DNA of 64,000 nucleotides from Dendrolimus kikuchii (taxonomy: Eukaryota > Arthropoda > Insecta > Lepidoptera > Lasiocampidae). Position numbers and translations under genes: made by a program. The notes beneath the pieces are model-generated. The model was given only the letters and a program-made list of their open reading frames with translations. It did no database searches and had not been told where the DNA came from. Positions 12,051 to 22,581 of the stretch are shown here, in pieces (the first letter of the stretch is position 1; each line of letters starts with the position of its first letter). The stretch covers positions 14,232,388 through 14,296,387 of the forward strand of contig CM034406.1 of NCBI GenBank assembly GCA_019925095.2, written 5' to 3'.

Positions 12051-12399
12051 ACAATAACTTGCCTTACCATGGGTTGAATGTTAACATTACTTGTATGGAT
12101 TTTATTTCAAATTTGAATCGACAATAAGGCAAATGAACGGTCGATATGATAGGCATCAACAAACCAAAACTGCACAAATATAGGGCCGCTATAGATACGC
12201 TACGGAAGACTAAATAGTTTGATTTTATATGAATAACCTTAAATTCGCAGAAATCTAACGTTAATTACAAGAGGTGTCGGTATCCAATTCTCCGTTTCTT
12301 CTTAGTGGATCTTAAAGGAAACTTTTATTTTCATTTATTTAGGAAATATTTTTCAATCACTATCTGAATGTAAAAGTAAAATAATTTAACTATATTTTA

Positions 12400-12670
12400 A
12401 CCGACTTCGAAAAAAGGAAGAGGTTCTCAATTCGTCGGAATCTTTTTTTTTCTTATGTATGTTCACCGATTACTCCGAGATTTATGATCCGATTTACGTG
12501 ATTCTTGTTTAGTTTGATGCGGAATAGTTGCCATTTGGTCCCCTAGAAATTTAACATAGTTTGGCCCAGTAGTTTTCATTTTACGAACATTTTTTTGTTC
12601 CCGTTTCTTGGGACCTATATTTTTTAAGGAGCGCGGCACCTTTCGTAGGTCTACCCATACATAGCTAGAC
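12400..12670 (+). repeat. AACCGACTTC lepidopteran repeat
   Basis: It starts AACCGACTTCGAAAAAAGGA, GAGGTTCTCAATTCG, a very common repeat of moth and butterfly genomes. Related copies lie at 49005-49320 and 49560-49870. Confidence 0.6.
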
Positions 12671-12703
12671 ACTAAAAAGTAACAAATAAAATAAAAAAAA
12701 TCG

Positions 12704-12846
12704 TTTAAAAAAACCGACTTCAGACTAAAAAATATAAAATAACTTATTTCTAAAGCTATTATTATATAGATAATATATATTAATAATAATAGCTTTAGAA
12801 ATAAGTTATTTTATACTTTTTAGTTTTTGAAGTCGGTTTTTTTAAA
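12704..12846. repeat. Hairpin MITE with AACCGACTTC ends
   Basis: A near-perfect inverted repeat of 143 bp. The arms run from TTTAAAAAAACCGACTTCA to TGAAGTCGGTTTTTTTAAA, with AATAACTTATTTCTAAAGC and its complement inside. Confidence 0.8.
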
Positions 12847-13234
12847 GGAAGTTTTTTTATTTTAATATTGTATTTTGTAATATTGATAACTTTTAATTGG
12901 TGATTGAAAATTCAGTCTGCAATGAATTACATTATACTATGAAATTTGAAAGGTAGACATTATTTTTATTTTGAACTATGAATTCCTTAAAAATCACTAT
13001 TAAATATACTTTCGTGCCATACTAAACTATAATGAAAAACAAATTCTGCTTGGTAGTTCACTCACAACGAATGTTTCTTCTATAGAGATGACACATTCCT
13101 TTGTTTTCGATAGTTTGCTACTGAACCATAAAAAGCATTAATCAAATTCAAATGAAACTTTTCTAACCCATCGTAAAAGTGTCTAAAAGAACTGCTTTTA
13201 GTGATAAGACCGTCTGTTGTTTTCTGTACTTATA

Positions 13235-13495
13235 CTTCTTAAACTTATAAACGTCCCACTGCTGGGCTCGGGCCTCCCATTATAGGGGAACGGACACCCG
13301 CCACGCTTGTCGAAGGCGGCTTGGTAGGTTTGATACCTCGGTTATATGGATGTGCAGGTTTCATCACGATGTTTTCCTTGATTGTTAGTACATGGAAATT
13401 ATAATAATTAGGCCCGAAAACTGCCAGGATTTGAAACTGCGCCCTTTGAGTTTGGGAGGCTTGCACTAACCATTAAGCTATCACGGCTTTTTTGA
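13235..13495 (+). repeat. Common lepidopteran SINE-like repeat
   Basis: It begins GTCCCACTGCTGGGCTCGG, includes TTTCATCACGATGTTTTCCTT and ends ACCATTAAGCTATCACGGC, a layout seen in a high-copy moth/butterfly repeat. No frame is maintained. Confidence 0.6.
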
Positions 13496-13499
13496 ACTG

Positions 13500-14017
13500 T
13501 CTTAAATGTTATGTAAGAAAGTATATTCTATTCTAAAGTAACCCATATCGCAACTAATACTCAATCTAATTTGAAACAAGAGTTAGCGAGCTAACACTGC
13601 TTGATTTTAAACATGGATATTTGAATTCAATAAAACACGATAATAAAACCATAGATAATAATTTATTTATATCATTCTACGTATAAAATTATTTACAATT
13701 CATTTTACACGTTATTTTAATACAGATATTAACAATTATTAATTATTTTTACAGAATTGCAACGTCAGTCAATAAACAAATTGACTATATTACTTGTAAG
13801 ATATTGTAAGGTCAAACAACACAATATATTCTTCTAATCTTAAAGACCCTATGTTAGGGGTCACACCGAGTCTGGAGGGCCTGTCTAAAAAATACATTCG
13901 TTTATCTTAATTATACCTAGTCCAGCCATAAGTTCTGTTACAAATGTAATGTTATATAATATTATTAAAATTTATACCTACATATTTATGAGTCTCAGCA
14001 AAACATAAAAAAATATT
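13500..14017. other. Flank of Tc1/mariner relic, nothing recognised
   Basis: AT-rich. It should contain the 3' terminal repeat of the transposon, but no inverted match to the 15138-15330 flank was found by eye. Confidence 0.4.
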
Positions 14018-14881
14018 CTATTCGAAATGGTCACCTTTGGCTTTTATACAGGCCTTTAATCTGTTTGGCCACGAATCTATGGATTTACGCACTGTTTCCA
14101 AGGGAAATTTTGCCACTGCTTGCTCCAAAGATTTTTTAAGAGACTCAATGTCGCCGTGTCGTTTAGAGCAGGCCATGTCCTCTAAAACTGTCTTCAGCTC
14201 TTATAAAGTCCGGACGTTGGTTTTAAGCCAGGCTTGGGTAGTTCGTGCCTTGTAACCAGATGCAGAGTCCTGCTGGAAAGTCCACAGTATATTTTTAAAA
14301 AGTGTCTTGCTGAGTGGTTTCACAACATGATCCAAGATTGTATCTTTATACACTTTGGCTGAAGTTTTCACTCCTTTTTCCCAAAAATGTAGTTTTGTGA
14401 CTCCTTGATAAGACACGCCCCACCAAACCATCAGTGACGCAGGATGATAACGTTGTACCTTTCCGACCACTTGAGCAGCTTCTTTAGAACTGTGAGCGTA
14501 CACTATCATTTTGCGTATTGTAGTGTTCTTCAAACATGAAAATTTTTTCATCGGTAAAGAGGATATGTCTGTGCCTTTCACCTGCGTATCGCGACAGGAG
14601 GCGTCTTGATAGATCCACTCTCTTTAATTGTAAAGATTGATTTAGGGCATGTCCTGTATATCGATGATAAGCACCGAGCTTCAGGTCTTGTTTTATAATA
14701 CGCGACAGAGTCCTAGCGGGAATCTTCATTTTTCGCGATAAGATTTTTTGCTTCCTAATGGGGTTTCGACGAATTTTGGCTTTAACAGCATTTTTAACAG
14801 CCTTTGTAGTTCTAACAGCACGCGGCGGCCCCGATCTTTTCTGGTCTTCGACTCACGAAGTATTGGTGTATTTGTTGATAG

Positions 14882-14978
14882 GCAAGTGAGGTGTGTAAGA
14901 ATAAGCCTAAATGGCACTCTGTTGTTCGTGCCTACCCCGCAAGGGAACTGGCGTGAAGTTATGTATGTATGTATGTAT
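14882..14978 (+). mobile_element. RTE LINE 3' tail inside Tc1/mariner relic
   Basis: About 97 bp match the end of the 53260 element. Target duplication TGTTGATAG lies at 14873-14881 and 14979-14987. The insertion interrupts the transposase frame, so it is younger than the DNA transposon. Confidence 0.88.
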
Positions 14979-14994
14979 GTTGATAGACGATATA

Positions 14995-15050
14995 CGAACA
15001 TACGGCTGATACCAAGCTTTTGCGAACATACGGCTGATACCAAGCTTTTG
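14995..15050 (-). repeat. 28-bp tandem duplication in transposase relic
   Basis: CGAACATACGGCTGATACCA with the next eight bases is present twice, exactly, back to back (14995-15022 and 15023-15050). Confidence 0.9.
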
Positions 15051-15139
15051 AAGTGCCTGGAATATGACCGATGGCTCCATACCCACTTTATGCAAGGCGA
15101 TCACTGCAATCCTATTTTCTTTAACACCCCATTCCATAT

Positions 15140-16072
15140 TGTAATTTGATAATGAACACGAAAAAATATGTGAAATGGCGCAAAATCGAAAGAGGTTTTT
15201 AAAATAATATAGGTGTTCCAAATTCAAAATAATTAAAAAGTTGAAAAAAGAAAAGTTTTTATGTAACAGTATTTATGGCCAGACTAGTTACATTTACGGA
15301 ATACTTAAAATTAAATCACTGTAAAAAGCATTTAACATATTTCGCTTAAATAACAATTATGGAGAAAAAAAAATTATGACTGCGAAAAATGACAGGATAA
15401 ACTAACTATACCTATACCATTGTTGCCATCCGATTAATTTGTTCAAAACATTAAGTACCTCTACTTTTTTATATTTTGTAGCCATACATTGTTTTTTTTA
15501 AAATTTGATTTGCGATGTCAAAATATGCCAAAATAAAGGAGTATGGAAGGAAAGCCATACTGAGCTGAGCTCAAATAATTGGGGAATGGTGAATTTAAAC
15601 AAACAAATGTGAAAGAGTTTGATTATATTTTTGAAATACTCCTATAATATTGAGTTGGCAACTAAGGGATTGCGGATTTGAAATAAAATTAAACAATGAA
15701 CTTTTTTCAATGCATGTATGCGGCTCATTAAGCTTCTCTGCAAATCATGTATTGCGATGACGATTTAAATCGATAATGGCCTTGATATGGGTCTCGTGGA
15801 CTTCGTTGAGCATTTCTCAATAAAAAATTACAAGAACGAATCTGGAAAAATAATTTTGGCTTTCCCTTTCTTTAAAGGCTTCATTCCCATATACGTCACT
15901 AAACTTATTGTGGCCTTGGCTTTTCGGAAATAATGCAATAAAATATGATTGTATCAAGACCACGTTCTGTTCTTCAATTTTTAAATTGCGATAGAACCAA
16001 AACTAAAAAATAATCGATATAATTTATTTACTATTATATAAAAGTTACAGAGCCAAACAATAAGAAAAAGAA
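15140..16072. other. AT-rich intergenic stretch
   Basis: It includes the 5' flank of the Tc1/mariner relic and a short RTE-like end at 15538-15597. No gene is supported. Confidence 0.4.
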
Positions 16073-16650
16073 AATTGTGTATGTGCGCAGTTCACACATA
16101 GTAAAAGTGAAACTTCAGAGAATATACTCATAAATAATTCTTCTCAACTTTTATTAATATAAATATAATTAGCCTACATCCGTCAACATATTATAATTCA
16201 ATTTTTTTTATCTAAATTACACTTTAAATCACTAGCGTAAACTCAAAATTCAATGCACTGTTACGCATAATTTCCTTTGATCTACGTATAAGAGTTGTCC
16301 GCGTTGTCTGGAAGAGATCGTTCTAAAGCGATAAGGCCGCCCATTGCATCTACTTTTACTGTTTAATGCGACTACTGTAAATTGTTTATTTTATGTGTAT
16401 GTGGTGAACAATAAAGTGCTTTCTATTCTATTCTATAAGAAAATATCTGCCTTATGTATATACATACAGGCAAGCTAGAATTGATTTCATAATAATAATT
16501 TAAATTAATAAGTTTTTATTTAAATTGAAAATTAATACTAATCTAACTAATTTCAAAAAACACAAAATTCAACCTTATTTAAAGGTTGAATTTTATATGT
16601 TTATCTCTTTTTAGTGTCGCTTTTTCGTTTCATCGAGTTTCAAATCACAA
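16073..16650 (+). repeat. Dispersed repeat, copy 1 (with nested LINE tail)
   Basis: It matches 54635-55005 in two parts: CAGTTCACACATAGTAAAAG to CAACATATTATAATTCAA, and CTTTTTAGTGTCGCTTTTTC to TTTCATCGAG. A LINE 3' tail (about 16260-16438) and AT-rich sequence separate the parts. Confidence 0.6.
16260..16438 (+). repeat. LINE 3' UTR with TTCTA tail
   Basis: TTGTCCGCGTTGTCTGGAAG, GATAAGGCCGCCCATTGCAT and AATAAAGTGCTTTCTATTCT are a typical insect non-LTR 3' end with a pentamer tail. A related end lies at 24590-24690 (GATTTTTAGCGATAAAAC, ACAATAAAGAGTTA). Confidence 0.6.
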
Positions 16651-17690
16651 CAATTCTAAAGAATTTTCACTTCAAAAATATAAGTTTAGATAACACTCTG
16701 AACACGTTAACTAAAAAAGAAAGTAAAATCCATCAATCCTCGGTCACTAAATTGCCAACGCAATACTTTCTTAAATAACATTGGTTTAAACTTTAAACCA
16801 CATAAAAATCATATTCACAACTGCTTTTTCGGTGGTGCCATATGATTTAGATTCACAGATAGTATTAAACTTGAGCTATAATGTTATATTTATAGATAGG
16901 TAACTGCAGGTAACAATTCCATTACCAGGAATATTAAACACAAAAATGAAATAGTTATGTTATTAGGCCAAAACAATAATACAAAAATCACGTGTTGATA
17001 TCCTAAATAGGTTATGCGAGCCTCTACGTGTAGCTCTTCGTTACGAATAACTCTGATACTGGCTCTGCATTCCTGTTGATTACATTGAAACAAATAGGTA
17101 AGTCAAACTAATTATATCAACTATTGTAAGTTTGAAGAGGACGACTTATGACAAAGTGTGCTAAAAAAAATATGTTGGCAACACTAAATTTCATCAACTA
17201 AATCGTCTACACTATCTAGATATTTTGAATAAGTAAAAAAAATGATACTGCGTAGATTCTGAATTAAAGCAAAGATTGAAATGTAATTCGTTAATGTAAG
17301 GAATAAAGAATAACGATTTCACGTCTGGAGCCCAATTCTGCTATTTCAATATATTTCCGTAGCGAAGATATACGACGTAAGATTCCATTACGATAGTGCC
17401 AAAAATTCGTATTGTACTAAATCTGCAATCTCGTGTCGATATCGTTGCGGCACAATAATAGTAGAAAACAAAATGATATTACCATTAGAACAAATGGCGT
17501 TAAGCGCATGGACGTATAAAGAACAACGGTCAGAATTTTGTATACTAAAACATTGAAGCACCCATAGTAAGCTCGGTCGCCTATATTTACACATTAACAC
17601 CCACACATATACAAAGCAAGTAAGCTTGGCGTCCGCCAACGCAGCTAGTGTTGATAGAGTACATACGTAGTGAGTTATTAAAATAACTAT
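16651..17690. other. Intergenic stretch before P-like relic, nothing recognised
   Basis: Open frames at 16890-17093 and 17388-17639 (minus) have no family resemblance. Any 5' terminal repeat of the P-like element should be near the right edge; none was recognised. Confidence 0.4.
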
Positions 17691-17696
17691 TTAATT

Positions 17697-20600
17697 ATGC
17701 CAATCTGCGTCGTGAAATGTTGTTTCCGAAGCACAATACGTGATAAAAAAGAACAAGGAATCACTTTCCACAGGTAAAATACTCTTTGACGCTTTATTTT
17801 AATTATTTTGTAACCATATTTATTATTAATTTATGTAAACAAACCTTTCTTTGACGAAATTAGTGTTGCCAGCTTTTAGGAATAATATTTCTCCAATTTT
17901 ATAAAAAATAAGTTAGTATGAAATTAAATTGACATAATTAATAGGTACTCTAAAGTTACTTCCAGTGTTACCAACGTGCAAAATAAATCATCTCCCTTAT
18001 TACCGAAATTCTGAAGTATGTTCATTTACTTTTTTTTTAGGTTCCCAAAAGAAAGCGAATGGAGGAAATCTGAATGAATTCAGATCATTAGAGAGTGTAG
18101 AAGACAGATGGATTGGAATCCAACAAAATCAAGTGTTGTTTGTAGTGAACATTTTCAAACAAGTGATTTGTACACCACAAAAGCCTCGAGGATATTGGTA
18201 CGCGTTGTGACTTTTGCCGTTTCAGGTAACAATATCTTTGAGTAATTGAAGGTTTTTGTAATGTTTTCAATACTTATGTCTGATTTTACAACTAATTTTT
18301 ATTTTTAGTTTTTATGGAAACCACCGGGCGAGGAGCAGCAAAATGTACAACCTTCTGTATCGGTAAGATATTTGAAGTAAATATAAATTATTAGCTCACA
18401 TCACATTAAGTAGTAACTTATTTGATTTGTCCTAATTGTTTTTTTAGGAATCGTTAGATAAATATACAGTATGTAATGAAGAAACACAACTTCCTTTTGA
18501 ATTCAACAGCAGCACTCTTCTTTCGGAAGTGAGAATGGAAGTTTAATTCCAACTTTGTTTGTTATTATTTACATATTGAGTTTGTCTCTTGTGGCCAAAT
18601 GTAACTTACGAAAATCCTTTTTTTAGACCTCTCTAAAGGCTGACAAAGGATCAAAATCCTTGATCAATAGTACAGACAATTTGCATTCTACAAACGTACC
18701 TTCACATATCGTAAGTTAATTTATTATCATCCACTTACTGATAGCTTACTTTATGTGGTTAACATGTAATGCTAAAAGGGTTTTTTCGTTTTATTTAGAA
18801 TGCAACCAATATGGCACTAGCGGGAGCTGACTTTGAGCAACCTTTGTCGATCCTGTACACTCCTAGGAAAAAATGACTGAAAGAAATAATTCTAAAGAAA
18901 AATTTGCACATTTTACACCAAAAACAAAAGATAAAAAATTTAAACCAAACAGACGGTTAACAATGGTTTAAAAATAGAAATACATCATTAAAAAATATTA
19001 TTCGTTCGTGCCTACCCTACAAGGGACCTGGCGTGAAGTTATGTATGTATGTAAAAAATATTATTAAAACTCTAAAAAGTAAAATTTTTATCGATATAGG
19101 TTTGTTTAACAGACTTAATGAAGACCTCGTGGTAGCAAATCTTTTCAATATTTATAAGAAAAAAAATTACATAAAAATATTAAATATACCCCTGTGATGC
19201 GTAAATTTTGTATGACTTTAATTTACTACTTCCCAAAAGCATACGATTATGTACGACAAAATTTTAATACGTATATTCCTCATAGGAAGACCTAAATGGT
19301 ATACCTTATCTAAATGGTATGGTCACCTTAAAGGTGACCCTGGTTTTACGGAGGAGTCATTTATGGCACTGAAAGCTAAGTCTCAAGTCAGTAAGCACCG
19401 AATTTTGTGTTCATTAACATATGATGAAGTTGCTAAAGACCACAACAGATTTGGGACGGTAAAAAATATATAGGACTGGAAGATTTAGGAACAGGTGTGG
19501 AAGAAGGTGCTCCGTTAGCTTCGCAGGCCTTGGTTTTTCTTTTAGTTGGTATCAATCAAAGATTTAAATTACCATTAGGCTATTTTTTGAGTAACTCTTT
19601 CACAGGTGAGCAAAAAGCTAATTTGTTAAAACTCTGTATCATAAAATGTTTCGAGTCCAATGTTGATGTGGTGAGTTTGACTTGCGATGGTCATACAACT
19701 AACTTTAATGCTTTAGAAATGCTTGGTTGCCACCTAAACCCTTACTCCTTAAAAACTACTTTTAAACATCCAAGTGATGACTCTGAAATTGCCTTTATTC
19801 TAGATTCTAGCCACGTCATAAACTGTTGAGAAATCAATTTGAGTCTAAACAGGAATTTATTAACCCAGATGATAGTTTAATTCAGTGGAAATTGATTCAA
19901 GAATTAAATAAGTTGCAAGAAACGGAAGGCTTACATTTAGGGAACAAATTAACTAACAAACACATTTACTTCAAAAGCAATATTATGAAAGTAAAGCTTG
20001 CCACAGCTTTTTAGTGAAAGTGTTTCAAAAGCTCTTAATGCTTGCAGGAATATTCATAAAAAATATTCATGATTTTTTCGACATTTTTAACTCTAAAGGT
20101 ATGAACCAATTTGATTTTAAAAGACTTCTATGCTCAAAAAATAAAATCAAATAATAAGTTCCTTAGATAAATTGAAAGATTACATTTTGAATGTTCAAAT
20201 AAGGTATACCTCTAAAAGAAAAGTAACAAAAGACGAAAGAACCACTTTTGTTATCACACGTTACAATAAACCAATCGTTACTGCTAAATGTAAGACTGGT
20301 TTTATTTATTTATTTATTTATTTATGGTTTTAATGATAACCCAAACGTGCGTCAGTTTAAAGCATGCTATAGGAAGCTACTCGCACACCTAGAAATAAGA
20401 TGCTTAACCAGTAGAAACTGTGTCCCATTAGAACAAGTAGCAATCTTAAATTGCTCTTCTGCTATCCAAATAATTAACAGAACTATTCCTTCATACCGTC
20501 ATGAAGAAGAAGATGAAACTAATCTTTCATTCATGAATCAAATTTCCTGTGAGGGTGATAATCTTGTTAGGCGGTTAGATTTAGCAGAGTTTAATGATTA

Positions 20601-20775
20601 CAGAAACTTGATTATAGGATACCTTGCTGGTAGTATAATAACAGATTATGCAAAAAATAAAACAAAATGCCTCGTCTGTACTACCCGATTAACCACTGAT
20701 ATAAGACACTATTTTCAGTCTTATAAATTTAAAAACCAGAGGTGGCTTAAGTTTCCCATCACAAGATGTGTATGA
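17697..20775 (+). pseudogene. P-element-superfamily transposase with THAP exons, decayed
   Basis: The start at 17697 opens a THAP finger (MPICVVKCCFRSTIR, then after an intron FPKESEWRKS and VVCSEHFQTSDL). Further candidate exons are 17697-17773, 18041-18225, 18309-18362, 18448-18528, 18627-18710 and one from 18799. The catalytic part follows: KWYGHLKGDPGFTEESF (about 19320), ILCSLTYDEVA, GINQRFKLPLGYFLS, VVSLTCDGHTTNFNAL, FILDSSHVI, and the C-terminal YLAGSIITDYAKNKTKCLVC (about 20620-20680). This order is that of P-element and THAP9 transposases. Lesions include a TGA in the THAP exon, a TGA near 18875, frame breaks near 19820 and 20010, a TTTA microsatellite (about 20299-20325) and an RTE LINE tail at 19003-19051. 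Terminal inverted repeats were not found. It is dead and old. Confidence 0.85.
19003..19051 (+). mobile_element. RTE LINE 3' tail inside P-element relic
   Basis: Only 49 bp: the last coding codons (GTTCGTGCCTACCC) and a TATG tail. Target duplication TAAAAAATATTATT lies at 18989-19002 and 19052-19065. Confidence 0.88.
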
Positions 20776-22430
20776 AATTTGTTGGCTCTGTGAAATAGTG
20801 GTAAGAAAAGTAATGAAAGCGACTTTTCGGTTATAAAGATCATTGATTTACATAAAAAAATATTTATAACATTAAAACCTCGTAAAAAGCCCAACATTTA
20901 AGTCTTAAATGCAACGGGAAAATAAGACTTCAAAATTGAAGATCTATCAATCAATGTGTGACTTGTCACCCCACACGCGAGTGCATCGCAAGTAAAACGT
21001 CACGCACCGAATGTCGGTAGCCTTGACAAAAAACATATAAAAAATCGGCCAAGTGCGTTTCTAATCAATTTCAACACGTTCAAGAGTTTCGTATAAAATA
21101 CATATACTATATGTATGAAAAAGACATAAAAATAAATAACACCTTCTGCCATGACATATTGTGGAGGAGCGTTAAAAAAAAAAGGGAATCACCTACCTAG
21201 GAGGGAGAGCTTTAATGAGATCACAGGCTTTAATCACGACGACGAAAATAGCCCGGGCAAGTGCTGCTAATTATTAGCCGCGGACCCCTAAAATGGGAAA
21301 AAGTACAAGGCATAGGTGCAAATGTTGCAAGTTCTCGAGATTCATCAATTTAAAGTTCGTGCAACAACTCTAGTAACAATAGCAAAGCTCATACACCGCT
21401 ACTCCCATGCAAAAATAAAAAGGCAAAGTATAAAAATGAAGACAAGACTGTGAGTATCGATGTAATTACTTAAATAACATGATACCAGTTTGACCCACTG
21501 ATAGATAACGTGAAATTTTGACCTCCAGTTTTGCATAGTCGGACAAAAGGACTAGATATCAAGCATTAAAGAAATTAAAAGGATCAATAGCATTGTGGTA
21601 TGAGTCCATTTTACGAACAATCCTCGTGTGGACTCTTGCAGTAAATACCACGCTAAAATGTATTGTACCCCAATTAACTACATCTGTAGCAGATCATAAC
21701 TGTATACCAGTCCACCAGAAGCGTAAGAGAGGTAGACCACTTGACCACTTCCGAGTTGTAGGGAGGGAGGGAAGGATGTAACGTAACAATATTACGACAA
21801 GCTTGAGCATGTGCAAGAATCGTCGCTTGCCTCGTTCTCGCCTAGAGCGCAGGGGCCCGCATTCCCCAAATGTGATTCGCAAGATAGTGGTGCTTAAAAC
21901 GCGTCAAAATGCGTTCAATACTTCTATCGATGTTTTGTAATTCCCATATGTATTATGTAATGTCAATAAATAATGTTAACTACCTTATTTATTAATAATA
22001 CAGCCTTAAATATGAAATTAAGTATTTTCTAATGTTTCCCCTACATCAAGTTTCTCTTCTCATAGTGCGTCCTCGCAAAGGCCTCCTCCAGCTCATGCCA
22101 GTGTTTCGTTTCATTATACTATATTTTTGTACTTCTAAAGAGTTGTCTATCTATCTATCTAAATATGATTACATACTTCACTTGTTTCAGTATCATTTCA
22201 CTACACCGAAGTGAAGAGAATGCAGGACCCAGACTACAAAGGGAACACTCCAAAAGCTACCAAGATTTAACACTAGAATAACAATGATGATGAAACCAAT
22301 GTATAATCAGCCTTAACATTAAAACAAGATTTAAAAAAAAAGAGATTATATATTAACCCATACTAGTTATGCTCTACACAACACAATATCTAAAAAAAAA
22401 TCTAAATTTTAGTATAAAAGGCACCTGTTT
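20776..22430. other. Between P-like relic and PGAM5 3' end
   Basis: Mixed sequence. Open frames at 21593-21781 and its opposite-strand shadow include KRKRGRPLDHFR, weakly like a LINE C-terminus. The PGAM5 3' UTR should occupy the right part. Confidence 0.4.
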
Positions 22431-22581
22431 TTACCGGCTGGTAATACATTTAGGTTCCATATGTCCAGTGTCGCTTAGGGCTCGTAAGACAACGTTGCCA
22501 TTCGGCATTATCGAGACCCACGTTATCGAGGCGTGGCTTAGGGATATCCGAAGCCAACCTTCTGGAGGAAATTGAAGTGCT
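22431..22581 (-). CDS. Pgam5: PGAM5 terminal exon
   Basis: The acceptor is TGTTTTCAG. It encodes [30 protein letters not shown] and the end [11 protein letters not shown], then TAA. Length and end match the family. Confidence 0.95.

Larger units (their letters stand above)
11345..12165 (+). repeat. GGCCGGTTCCTAT MITE split by nested insertions
   Basis: The left piece (11345-11425: TCTTATGGCCGGTTCCTATG, TATTCATTCACTTGC) and right piece (about 12075-12165: CATTACTTGTATGG, AAATGAACGGTCGATATG) are halves of a MITE also found at 46400-46685. Between them lies the repeat at 11430-12050, itself split by the SINE at 11505-11825. Confidence 0.6.
14018..15137 (-). pseudogene. Tc1/mariner-type transposase relic lacking third catalytic residue
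   Basis: Reading from 15137, the frame begins MEWGVKENRIAVIALHKVGM, continues through a helix-turn-helix region (ILSREMKIPARTLSRIIKQ in the other frame), then the first catalytic Asp (ILFTDEKIFMF) and the second (WTFQQDSASGYKARTTQAWL). After LKTNV the sequence jumps directly to the C-terminal helices (VLEDMACSKRHGDIESLKK ... CIKAKGDHFE, TAG at 14018-14020). The segment that should hold the third catalytic Asp/Glu is therefore deleted. There are also two frame breaks, a 28-bp tandem duplication (14995-15050) and an RTE fragment inserted at 14882-14978. The family looks like a DD41D or related IS630-Tc1-mariner group, but subgroup assignment is only a guess. Terminal repeats were not recognised. 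Confidence 0.85.
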
